Source: Saccharothrix coeruleofusca (GTDB taxonomy: Bacteria > Actinomycetota > Actinomycetes > Mycobacteriales > Pseudonocardiaceae). From it: a stretch of 47,760 bases of DNA. Location: the NCBI RefSeq assembly GCF_014648515.1, contig NZ_BMRG01000016.1, forward strand, positions 98,935 to 146,694. The letters are read 5' to 3'. The notes beneath the pieces are model-generated. The model ran no database searches. It saw nothing but the letters and a program-made list of their open reading frames with translations, and had not been told where the DNA came from. Each line of letters begins with the position of its first letter. Position 1 is the first letter of the stretch. Both the position numbers and the translations under genes were made by a program. This document shows positions 1 through 8,500 of the stretch, in pieces.

Positions 1-107
1 TGCGACAACAGGACTTGCACCTCCGGACGTGGGCGGAGCTGGTGGGTGACGCCGGTGCGCAGGACGGGGTCCTCGGCGTACACCGCGACCGGGATCCTCG
101 TTGTCAT
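1..107 (-). CDS. Response regulator, LuxR/NarL type, N-terminal fragment (continues past left edge)
   Basis: Only the first 35 codons are in the window. The ATG at 107-105 has a strong ribosome binding site, AGGAGG, read on the minus strand at 119-114, six bases upstream. The translation begins MTTRIPVAVYAEDPVLRTGV. That is the first beta strand and acidic pocket (E12, D13) of a receiver domain, followed by the LxRxGV helix typical of NarL-type response regulators. The output domain and phospho-acceptor Asp lie outside the window, so the LuxR class is inferred from the N-terminus alone. It is divergent from the gene at 296, with about 190 bases between the two starts that must hold both promoters. 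Confidence 0.7.
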   Translation of the reverse strand, partial: MTTRIPVAVYAEDPVLRTGVTHQLRPRPEVQVLLS

Positions 108-295
108 GCCAAACCTCCTGGAAACGTCGTCATGCGATACCCCGTAGAACCGGGATTGCGGCAGCCCCTTTAAGAACATCGTGCGTCCAGAGCCGGACCG
201 CATCTGCCGCACGGGTAGTGAGTGCACGGCTTTGCCCGGACGGTGCCCTTTTCTCCCTGCCAGGACAGCACTTGCCCTCCTTACCGTTGGCTGCC

Positions 296-1606
296 GTGAC
301 CGCAACGACGGAATTCGGTCTCCCCACGGTGGTCGTCACGCCCGGCCAGGAGACCAGCACGACGATGACGGTGCGCAACGACAGCGACATCGTCGAGGCG
401 TACGAGTTCGAGGTGGTGGGTGAGTGCGCGCCGTGGACCGGTGTGGAGCCGGACCGGCTGTCGCTGTACCCCGGCACGTCCGGCGAGGTGACCGTGCGGC
501 TGCGGCCGCCGCGCTCGCCCTCGGTGCGCGCGGGCGAGGTCCCGCTGGGCGTGCGCGTGCTGCCCGCCGAGCGTCCCGAGTCGGTGACGGTGTCGGAGAC
601 GACGGTCGTCATAGAGCCGTTCGCCGAGCAGCGCGCGGAACTGGTGCCCGAACGCCGCCGCGCCTGGCGCAGCGCGCGGTATCAAGTGGAGCAGCACAAC
701 CTGGGCAACACACCGATCGCGGCTTCGCTGGTGGCACCGGAAACCGACGACCAGTTGGCGATGACCACGCCGCAGCGGCCGTTGACCGTGGAGCCCGGCG
801 ACCGCGCGGAGCTGGAGCTGCGCGTGCGGGTGGCCAAGGTGCTGTGGTTCGGCAAGCCCGTGCACTGGCCGTTGAACGTGGACGCGACGGCCGTCGCGGG
901 CGAGGCAACAGCTCAGCACCCGCTGGAGGGCGAGTTCATCCAGCTGCCGGTGTTCCCCCGGTGGTTGCTGGCCGTGCTGGCCGCCTTGCTGGCGCTGCTG
1001 CTGGCCTGGCTGCTGCTGGTGCGGCCCGCGGTGCGCAGCGCCGCGCGGGAGGCCGCCGACGACCGGGCGCAGGAGATCGTCGAGGCCGGGGGCCAGGAAC
1101 AGGCGCCGAACCCCGACCAGCCCGGTGGCGGCGAGAACGGTCAGCAGGGCGGCCAGCAGCCGGGACAGGGACAAGGCCAGGGGCAGGGTCAGGGTCAGGG
1201 GCAGGGTCAGGGGCAGCCTCCTGGCGCGGGCGTCGCGGGTGGGGAGCAGAGCTCCAGCACCATCGAGGTGCGCACCAACGGCGGGCAGCAGGGCACCGGC
1301 AGCTTCACCGTGCCCGAGGGCAAGGTCTTCCGACTCACCGACCTGGTGCTGACCAACCACCAGGGCGACGAGGGCGTGCTCAGCATCTCCTTCGGCGGAC
1401 CCACGGTGGTCACGATCGCACTGGAAACCTTCCGCAACCAGGACTACCACTGGGTGACCCCCATCGACATCCCGGAGAACGCCACCGTCACCGCCACTGT
1501 CGACTGCACCAGGCCCGGAACCCCCGCCAGCGGGCGGCAAGCGCCCAACTGCTTCCAGCTGCTCAACGTCAGCGGCGCGCTGGGCGACCTGCCGCCGGAG
1601 AACTGA
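296..1606 (+). CDS. Membrane-anchored beta-sandwich protein of unknown function with Gly-Gln linker
   Basis: I chose the GTG at 296 because the protein then opens directly with VTATTEFGLPTVVVTPGQ, the start of an Ig-like fold; upstream codons look non-coding and no clear ribosome binding site is visible. About 436 residues. Residues 1-220 look like two beta-sandwich domains with 'PG' turns similar to NEW3-type domains. One strongly hydrophobic membrane helix follows at about 222-245, then a charged stretch, and a low-complexity Gly-Gln repeat at about 282-307 (DNA 1141-1215). A further beta-rich domain occupies about 320-436 and contains two cysteines that could pair. The topology suggests a surface protein with domains on both sides of the membrane. 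No catalytic motif is seen. Its job is unknown; the divergent response regulator could control it, which is inference. Confidence 0.7.
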   Translation: MTATTEFGLPTVVVTPGQETSTTMTVRNDSDIVEAYEFEVVGECAPWTGVEPDRLSLYPGTSGEVTVRLRPPRSPSVRAGEVPLGVRVLPAERPESVTVSETTVVIEPFAEQRAELVPERRRAWRSARYQVEQHNLGNTPIAASLVAPETDDQLAMTTPQRPLTVEPGDRAELELRVRVAKVLWFGKPVHWPLNVDATAVAGEATAQHPLEGEFIQLPVFPRWLLAVLAALLALLLAWLLLVRPAVRSAAREAADDRAQEIVEAGGQEQAPNPDQPGGGENGQQGGQQPGQGQGQGQGQGQGQGQGQPPGAGVAGGEQSSSTIEVRTNGGQQGTGSFTVPEGKVFRLTDLVLTNHQGDEGVLSISFGGPTVVTIALETFRNQDYHWVTPIDIPENATVTATVDCTRPGTPASGRQAPNCFQLLNVSGALGDLPPEN

Positions 1607-1623
1607 GCCGAGGTGGCGCGCGT

Positions 1624-1656
1624 GGTGGCGGAGGCGGCCTCTCCGGCCGCGCCACC
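1624..1656. terminator. Interrupted GC hairpin between convergent genes
   Basis: GGTGGC (1624-1629) pairs with GCCACC (1651-1656) and GCGGCC (1634-1639) pairs with GGCCGC (1645-1650) around a five-base loop, with a small bulge on the left arm. It sits between the stops at 1606 (+) and 1670 (-), where a bidirectional terminator would be expected. There is no U-tract, as is usual for high-GC actinobacteria. Confidence 0.45.
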
Positions 1657-1669
1657 GCCCGCGCCCGGC

Positions 1670-2491
1670 TCACCGACCGACCGCGCCGCGCCCGAGACCC
1701 GCGACGATCCGCTTGGCCGTCAAGGCGAACAGCAGCACCACCGGCAGCGTGCCCAGCACCGCACCGGTCAGCACGAGCGGGTGGTCGGTGTAGTAACCGC
1801 CGGCCAGTGTGGACAGTGCGATCTGCACGGTGGGCGTCCGGTGGGGGTCCAGCACCACCAGCGGCCAGAAGAAGTCGTTCCAGGAGGCCAGGAACGTCAG
1901 CATCCCCAGCACCACCGCGTGCGGGCGCAAGGCGGGCAGCGCGACGTGCCAGTAGGTGCGCGCCACCGAGCAGCCGTCCACCCGCGCGGCGTCGACCAGT
2001 TCGGCGGGCACCGACTCCCGGCACGCCTGGCGCATCCAGAACACGCTGAACGCGCTGACCAGACCGGGCACCACCACCGCTGTCAGCTCGCCGTACCAGC
2101 CGAAGTCCCCGACCAGTTCGAACAGCGGGACCACGCCCAGCTGCGCGGGCACCATCGCCGAGGTGACGACCACCGCGAACAGCTTGTCCCGGCCGCGGAA
2201 GCGCAGTCGGGCGAAGGCGAACCCGGCCATGGTCGACAGGAGCACGTTCGAGGCGGTGGCGATCCCGGCCACGGCGGCGGAGTTCCCCAGCGCCGCCCAG
2301 AAGTCGACCGCTCCGAACACCTCTCGCGCGTTGGCAGGCAGTTCCGCGCCGGGCAGCAGCGGCGGCACCCGCCGGGACAATGCGGCGTTGTCGTGCGAGG
2401 CCACCACCACCGACCAGTACAGCGGGAACAGCGAGGCGACCAGCACGCCCAGCAACGCCGCTGAGGCCAGCGGACCACTGGTGCGCCGCAC
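1670..2491 (-). CDS. Carbohydrate ABC transporter permease, MalG type
   Basis: This 273-residue integral membrane protein is one of the two pore-forming subunits of a CUT1-type sugar importer. Six hydrophobic segments are visible. The EAA loop that docks the ATPase is recognisable as ELVDAARVDGCSVARTYWHV in the second half. The GTG start follows the upstream permease stop by three bases, so translation is coupled. The order on the minus strand is binding protein (3396-4655), MalF-type permease (2495-3385), then this gene. No ATPase lies in the cluster. Similar actinobacterial systems use a shared MsiK/UgpC-type ATPase encoded elsewhere; the one at 12153-13211 belongs to another operon but could in principle be shared. 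The substrate is unknown. Confidence 0.88.
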   Translation of the reverse strand: MRRTSGPLASAALLGVLVASLFPLYWSVVVASHDNAALSRRVPPLLPGAELPANAREVFGAVDFWAALGNSAAVAGIATASNVLLSTMAGFAFARLRFRGRDKLFAVVVTSAMVPAQLGVVPLFELVGDFGWYGELTAVVVPGLVSAFSVFWMRQACRESVPAELVDAARVDGCSVARTYWHVALPALRPHAVVLGMLTFLASWNDFFWPLVVLDPHRTPTVQIALSTLAGGYYTDHPLVLTGAVLGTLPVVLLFALTAKRIVAGLGRGAVGR

Positions 2492-2494
2492 CCC

Positions 2495-3385
2495 TCAGCC
2501 CCGCCGGACCAGTCGGCGCAGCAGTGCGGCGTTGCCGAACGCGAGGATCGCGCACAGCGCGAACAGCACCCACGAGACGGCGGCCGCGTAACCGGCGTCG
2601 AACCGGTCGAACCCGTTCTCGTACAAGTACATCACCAGGGTCTGGAACTGCCGGTCGTTGCCGCCGGTGCTGGTGCCGCCGAACAACCGCGGCTCGGCGA
2701 ACAGCTGCAGCCCGCCGATGGTCGACACCACGGCGGTGAACAGGACGGTGGGCCGTATCCAGGGCAGCGTCACCGTCCAGAACACCCTGGCGCGCGAGGC
2801 CCCGTCGAGTTCGGCGGCCTCGCGCAGCTGCCTGGGCACGGTCTGCATGGCCGCCAGGTAGAGCAGGGCGTTGTAACCGGTCCACCGCCAGATCACCATG
2901 ATCGCCACGCCCAGGTGCGCCGACCAGGCGTGGGCCTGCCAGTCCACCGGTCGCGCGCCGAACCACGACAGCGCCCAGTTGACCAGGCCCTGGTCGCGGC
3001 CGAGCAGCTGGGTGAACACCAGCGCGACCGCGACCACCGGCACCACGTTGGGCAGCAGCACCACCGCCCGCAGCGCGGTGCTGCCGCGCGACGGCCGGTC
3101 CAGCAGCGCCGCGATGCCCAGCGCCGCCAACAGCTGTGGCACCGTCGCGACCACGAAGATGCTCAAGGTGTTGACCAGCGCGTTGTAGAAGTGCGGATCG
3201 GCCAGCAGGGCGGTGTAGTTCTCCGCCCCGGTGAACGCCACCGGCCCGTCGAGCAGGTCCCAGCGGTGCAGGGACATCCACGCGGTCCTCAGCAGCGGGT
3301 AGAGCCCGAAGACGAGGAACAGCACGAAGAAGGGGGCGATGAACAGGTACGGGGTGATGCGGTGGTCCCAGCGCGCGAACAGCAC
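2495..3385 (-). CDS. Carbohydrate ABC transporter permease, MalF type
   Basis: About 296 residues with six hydrophobic segments and an EAA loop (ELDGASRARVFWTVTLPWI), typical of the MalF/UgpA partner permease. The open frame extends to 3472, but that extension lies inside the binding-protein gene. I prefer the GTG at 3385, which follows a GAGGG ribosome binding site with suitable spacing and leaves ten bases after the binding-protein stop (3396). Translation from there gives VLFARWDHRITPYLFIAPF, a normal N-terminus for the family. It forms the membrane channel together with the MalG-type gene downstream. Confidence 0.88.
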   Translation of the reverse strand: MLFARWDHRITPYLFIAPFFVLFLVFGLYPLLRTAWMSLHRWDLLDGPVAFTGAENYTALLADPHFYNALVNTLSIFVVATVPQLLAALGIAALLDRPSRGSTALRAVVLLPNVVPVVAVALVFTQLLGRDQGLVNWALSWFGARPVDWQAHAWSAHLGVAIMVIWRWTGYNALLYLAAMQTVPRQLREAAELDGASRARVFWTVTLPWIRPTVLFTAVVSTIGGLQLFAEPRLFGGTSTGGNDRQFQTLVMYLYENGFDRFDAGYAAAVSWVLFALCAILAFGNAALLRRLVRRG

Positions 3386-3395
3386 CGTGCGGCCC

Positions 3396-4655
3396 TCAAC
3401 CGAGGATCGTCTTGGCTTCGCGGACGGCTTGTTCCCACGCCTGGTCGACGGTCTGCGCGCCGTCCTCGACACGGCCGAGCGCCTGGCCGAACACCGGTCG
3501 CACGTCCGCGTCGCGCACCCCGCGGTGGTTGGGCCGCACGCTGTCGGACGAGGCGGCGAACAACCGGCCCACGGGCGCGTCGCCGAAGTACGGGTCGCGG
3601 TGCTCCAGCACCACCGGGTCCTGGTAGACCTCCGGCTGACTGGGCAGGATGCCCGCTTGCACGAACAGCTTCTTCTGCTGCTGCGGCGCGGTCAGCCACT
3701 CGGCGAGCCGGTAGGACTCGCGCTGGTGCGCGCCCTGCGAGGGCACGGTCAGGTAGGAACCGCCCCAGTTGCCCGCACCGCCGGGGATCGCGGTGACGTC
3801 CCACCGGCCCGCGCCCTCGGGACCGCCCGCCTGCTCGATCTGGGCCAGCATCCACGCCGGGCAGGTGGTGGTGGCGAAGCGGCCCTGGTTGATCGCGGCG
3901 TTCCAGGGCTGGGTGAAGGTGGTGACCCTGGCGGTCCAGCCCTTGGCCCCGATCCCGCCCGCGATCCGGAAGGCGCGCCGCACGTTGGGGTTGGTGTCGC
4001 CGATGAAGGAGTCGTCGGACTTGGCGAAGTAGTTCTCCTCCGCCTGGTTGAGCACGGCGGTGTAGACCGCGCCCGCGGAGTCGACGAACTCCGCGTCGTC
4101 CACCCGCTGCGCGAAGCGCTCGGCCAGCTCGGCGTAGTGCTCCCAGGTCGGCCACAGGGCGGCGACCTGGTCGCGGTCGGTGGGCAGCCCCGCGCGGGCG
4201 AACAGGTCGCGGCGGTAGCACATGGCCAGACCGCCCATGTCGGTCCCCAGGCCCACCACGGTCTCCCCCGACACGCCCTGCGCCCACTTCCACGGCACCC
4301 AGCGGTCGCGCAGCTCCCCCGCGCCGAACTGAGCGAGGTCGGCGAACTTGTCGGTGGACTGCCGCAGCCTGGGCATGTACTGCTCCTCCACCGCCACCAC
4401 GTCCGCGGCGCCCCGGCCCGCCGCGAGCGCGGTGATCAACCCCTTGTGGTGGGAGTCGAAGTCGGCGACCCGGCCGACGACGTCGATCCCCGGGTTCGCC
4501 CGCTCGTACTCGGCGAAGAGCGGCTCGTAGCCGAACTCGCCGAAGGTGGCGACGGTGAGCCGTAACTTCCCGTCCTGCCCGGCTCCGGTGCCGCAGCCCG
4601 CCAGCACCAGCGCCGCTACCACCAGCAGCGATCGTCCCGCACGCACTCGTCCCAC
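3396..4655 (-). CDS. ABC transporter extracellular solute-binding lipoprotein (family 1, sugar type)
   Basis: About 419 residues. A lipoprotein signal peptide is clear: basic N-terminus, hydrophobic core and lipobox LAGC, followed by GTGAGQDG. The mature part starts KLRLTVATFGEFGYEPLF, the first strand of a type I substrate-binding fold. The GTG at 4655 follows AGGGGGG at good spacing; an in-frame ATG at 4679 is possible but has no comparable ribosome binding site. It should capture a solute, probably a sugar or oligosaccharide, outside the membrane and deliver it to the two permeases immediately downstream (gaps of 10 and 3 bases). Specificity cannot be read from the sequence. Confidence 0.88.
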   Translation of the reverse strand: MGRVRAGRSLLVVAALVLAGCGTGAGQDGKLRLTVATFGEFGYEPLFAEYERANPGIDVVGRVADFDSHHKGLITALAAGRGAADVVAVEEQYMPRLRQSTDKFADLAQFGAGELRDRWVPWKWAQGVSGETVVGLGTDMGGLAMCYRRDLFARAGLPTDRDQVAALWPTWEHYAELAERFAQRVDDAEFVDSAGAVYTAVLNQAEENYFAKSDDSFIGDTNPNVRRAFRIAGGIGAKGWTARVTTFTQPWNAAINQGRFATTTCPAWMLAQIEQAGGPEGAGRWDVTAIPGGAGNWGGSYLTVPSQGAHQRESYRLAEWLTAPQQQKKLFVQAGILPSQPEVYQDPVVLEHRDPYFGDAPVGRLFAASSDSVRPNHRGVRDADVRPVFGQALGRVEDGAQTVDQAWEQAVREAKTILG

Positions 4656-4778
4656 GGTTGCCCCCCTGCGCAGCGCCATCAGGTGGGTCCATCCTGTTCG
4701 CGCCGCGGGTGCCCGCGTGGCCCGCCGCGACCCCGGCTGCCTCTCCTCACCGGATGGTTGCCTGAAGGGGCATGCCGG

Positions 4779-4940
4779 TCAGGCGCGGCGGCGGTTCCAC
4801 TCGTCGAGCAGGGCGTCGATCCAGGCGGAGAGCAGCTCGGCGGTCCGGGTGTCGCCGCGGGCGACGTGCAGGCGCTGCTCGTCGCGGGCCGCGTTCAGCT
4901 CGTCGGCCAGGTCGACCACCCGCAGGTCGTACGCCTTCAC
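4779..4940 (-). CDS. Small protein of unknown function, translationally coupled
   Basis: A 53-residue protein, VKAYDLRVVDLADELNAARD at the start and LLDEWNRRRA at the end, mostly charged helix. The GTG start overlaps the stop of the upstream gene by four bases (GTGA, 4937-4940), a strong sign of translational coupling and a reason to treat this short frame as real. It is rich in Asp, Glu and Arg with no membrane segment or cysteine. I do not recognise a family. The binding-protein gene starts about 124 bases further on, so membership of one operon with the ABC importer is possible but unproven. Confidence 0.6.
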   Translation of the reverse strand: MKAYDLRVVDLADELNAARDEQRLHVARGDTRTAELLSAWIDALLDEWNRRRA

Positions 4941-5296
4941 CGCTGGGCCGCCGCGATCCGGAACGCCTGGATGTACTTGGGCAGCTCGACCAGCGCCTGC
5001 TCCCAGGTCCCGGCGGCGACCTGCCCCTCGAACGCCGCCTGCACCACCAGCCGGTCCACGTCCGGGGTGATCCCGTCCGCCGCGTCGCGCAGCTTGCGCG
5101 ACAGCTCCACGCGGCGCAGGTACGCGCGCACCGCGTCCAGCGTCCGCTCCAGCTCCGCGATGACGTGGTCGGCCTGCTCCGACCCCACCACCAGCCAGCC
5201 CTCGTTGGCCAAGCGGAGGAAGAGGTCGCCTGCGAATCTCTCGCCGGTCACACCACGCGGCTCGCGGCTCGCGTCCCCATCGGATCGCATACCCAC
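4937..5296 (-). CDS. Hypothetical helical protein, first gene of a two-gene unit
   Basis: 119 residues, no signal peptide or membrane segment, and predicted mostly alpha-helical from its regular Leu/Val spacing. The GTG at 5296 is preceded by GGAGG at short spacing; an ATG two codons later is an alternative. The core includes LANEGWLVVGSEQADHVIAE and a C-terminal WEQALVELPKYIQAFRIA stretch. I do not recognise the family. It overlaps the 53-residue gene by four bases, so the two products may work together, possibly as a complex. It is divergent from the large regulator at 5512 across about 215 bases, which hold the promoters for both directions. Confidence 0.6.
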   Translation of the reverse strand: MGMRSDGDASREPRGVTGERFAGDLFLRLANEGWLVVGSEQADHVIAELERTLDAVRAYLRRVELSRKLRDAADGITPDVDRLVVQAAFEGQVAAGTWEQALVELPKYIQAFRIAAAQR

Positions 5297-5511
5297 CGCA
5301 CCTCCGCACGGGAACCAGGGATGTGATCACCAGCCCACCACGCGCGCAGGCCGGCGGCCAAGTGCCCGGATCGCGATCTGCCCGTCCTTACCCCCGTCCC
5401 TGCCCAGCACGGCGGATTACTCCGAACGAGTGAACGTGGTGATGTTGGTGAACCCGATCTGCCGTAGGGGGGTTATTCCGGTGTTGTCGAGGCGAGGTCA
5501 GGGGGCAACGG

Positions 5512-8500
5512 GTGTCGACCACCACCGCTGGCACCACCACCGGCGACGGCCTGCGCGTGCAGCTGCTCGGCCCGGTGCGCGCCTGGTCGGGGGAGACCGA
5601 GCTGGCGCTGGGCCCGGCCAGGCAGCGGGCGGTGTTCGCGGCGCTGGCGGGCCGGGCCAACCAGCTGGTGTCCCGGCAGGAGCTGATCGACGCCGTCTGG
5701 GGCACCTCACCGCCCCGCAACGTGGTCGGCAGCCTGCACACCTACGTCTCCGGGCTGCGCCGCGCGCTGGGTCCGCACCGCACCGACCTGGTGTCCCGCG
5801 CCAGCGGCTACTGCCTGCGCCTGGCCGAGAACGCGGTGGACACCGAGGTGTTCGACCGGACCCGCGCGGAAGGCGGCAGGCTGCTCGCCGCGGGCCAGTG
5901 GAGCCAGGCCCGCGACGCGCTGGGCCGCGCGCTGGCGCTGTGGCACGGCGCCGCATGCTCCGGCGTGCCCGGCCCGTTCGCCGAGCTGGAGCGGCACCGG
6001 CTGGCGGAGCTGCGGCTCGGCGCGGCCGAGCTGCACGCCTGCGCCCGGCTGGAGCTGGGCGAGCACGCCGAGGTGGTGGCCGACCTCGCCGGGCTGATCG
6101 CCGAGCACCCCTGGCACGAGTCGCTGCGCGAGCTGGTCATGCTCGCGCTGCACCGGTCAGGGCGACGCGCCGAGGCGCTGGAAGCGTTCCAGGAGGCACG
6201 CCGCGCGCTGATATCGCAGCAGGGGGTGGAACCCGGACCGGCGCTGCGCGAGCTGCACCAGCAGATCCTGGCGGGCCCGGCGACTCCCCCACCCGCCGCG
6301 CCGCCGCGGCTGCACAGCGTGCCTGCCCCCGTGGCGCAGGCCCTGCGGCAGCCCAACACCACCTTCGTCGGCCGCGTCGAGGAGACCGCCCTGCTGCGCG
6401 ACCTGGTCGCCGACGTCCTGGCGGGCCGGGGCGCCGCGGTGTGGATCGAGGGCGAAGCGGGCATCGGCAAGTCCGAGCTGCTCCGCGCCGCCCTGGCCGA
6501 CGCCGCGGACAGGGGCTGCCAGCTGGCCTGGGCCACCGCCGACGAGCTGGGCGGGCGGTTCCCGCTCCAGGTCGTCATGGACTGCCTGGACGTGCACCCC
6601 AGCTCCCCCGACCGGCGACGCGCCGAACTGGCCGCCCGGCTGCGCGCCGAACCCGCGCACGGCCGCTGGGGGCCGTCGGACCCGGTGCCCACCGCGGTGG
6701 ACCAGCTGATGGGCCTGGTCGACCAGGCGTGCGCGACCGCGCCGCTGCTGCTGGTCGTCGACGACCTGCACTGGGCCGACGACGCCAGCGTGCTGCTGTG
6801 GCACCGGTTGGCCAACGCGACCCGGCAGCTGCCGCTGCTGCTGGTCGCCGCCACCCGACCCGATCTGGGCAGGCCCGAGCTGACCCAGGTCCGCCGCGGC
6901 GTCGAGGCCCGCAACGGGCACGTGCTGGAGCTGCGCCCGCTGGCCCAGACCGAGGCCGAGGAGCTGATCGGCCACGTCGTCGGCGCACCACCCGGCGAGG
7001 CCCTGCGCGAGCTGGCCCGCCGCACCGCGGGCAACCCCCTCTACACCAAGGAAGTCGCCCACGCCCTGGTGCGCGGCAACTCCGTGCGCGTGGTGCGCGG
7101 CGTCGCCCACGTCGACCTGACCGCCGCCTTGGAGGTGCCGCGTTCGCTGCTGGCCGCGGTGGACCGCACCGTGGAGTCCCTGTCCCACCCGACGCGCGAG
7201 GTGCTGCGGTTCGCCGCGCTGCTCGGCGCGGAGTTCCGCGTCGCCGAGCTGACCGCGGTGACCGGGAGGTCACCGCTGGAACTGGCGGGAGTGCTCAGCG
7301 AAGCGGTGGCCGCCACCGTCGTCGTCGAGGCGGGCGACGACCTGGCTTTCCGCCACCCCTACCTGCGCCAGGCGCTGCACGAGGCCATCCCGCTCCCGGT
7401 GCGGGCGGCACTGCACCGGCACGCCGCCGAGGCGCTGGCCGGTGTGGGCGTGCCGGTGGAGCGGGTCGCCGAGCACCTGGTGGCCGACCCGATCCCGGTG
7501 GACGACTGGGTGGTGGGCTGGCTGGTCGAGCACCACGTCGCGGTCACCAACCGCGCCCCCGCCATCGCCACCGACCTGCTGCGCCGCACCCTGGCCACCG
7601 ACCTGCCCACACCCGCGCAGCGGGCGACCCTGCTCGTCGCCCTGGTCAAGGTGCTGTTCCGGCTGGAGCGCTTCCCCGAGCGGGAGGCCGAGCAGGCGCT
7701 GCGGCTGATCACCGACCCCGCCGACGCCGCCGAGATGCGGCACCTGCGCGCGGCCATGCGGCACCGCCTCGGCGACACCGACACCGCCATCGCCATGCTG
7801 CGCGAGGCGCTGGAGGCGCCCGACGTGCCCGCGATCTGGCGGACCAGGCACCGGTCCCTGCTGGCCAACTTCCGCCGCGGCGACCTGGCCGACCTGGACC
7901 TGGCCGAGCGCACCGCCCGGCGCGCGCACGCCGAAGCGGTGGCCGAGGGCGAGCCCTACCCCATCGCACAAGCCTCGCAGACGCTGTGGCTGATCCACTC
8001 CATCCGGCGCGACCACGAGCGGGCGCTGCGCCACGTCGACGACGCGCTGCGCGTCACGGGCCACCACCCCGGTCTGGCCGAGCTGCGCTTCGACCTGCTG
8101 GACAACCGGGTGTTCAGCCTGCAGAACCTCGACCGCCTGGCCGAGGCCGAGCAGGCGCTGCGCTCGGCGGACGCGGTGGCCGACCAGCAGCACCTGCCCA
8201 CCGCCCTGCAGGTCTCCGCCGCCGTGCACCACTACTGGACCGGCCAGTGGGACCAGGCGCTGGCCGAACTGGACACGGTCACCGAGGACGGGCCCGCCAT
8301 CACCTTCTTCGGCCTGCGCGAACCCGGTCCGGCGGCACTGCTGATGCACGGCGTGGCCGCGCTGATCGCGGGCCGCCGCCACGACCGGGTCACCGCCGCG
8401 GCGCACCTGGAGGCCGCCGAGGCACACGCGCCCAGCACCGGTGCCGAACGGGAGAGCTGCGACTTCTACCTGGTCGCCACCGCGCTGGCCGCCGAGCGGC

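Noticed and set aside
1141-1215. Short tandem DNA repeat (CAGGGx units)
   Set aside because: It is in frame and encodes a Gly-Gln linker within the gene at 296-1606, so it is a protein low-complexity linker and not an independent DNA element. Length variation between strains is still likely.
4656-4778. Terminator between the 53-residue gene and the first importer operon
   Set aside because: Only a loose CCGG...CCGG pairing with a long loop is seen, too weak to call. Co-transcription therefore remains open.
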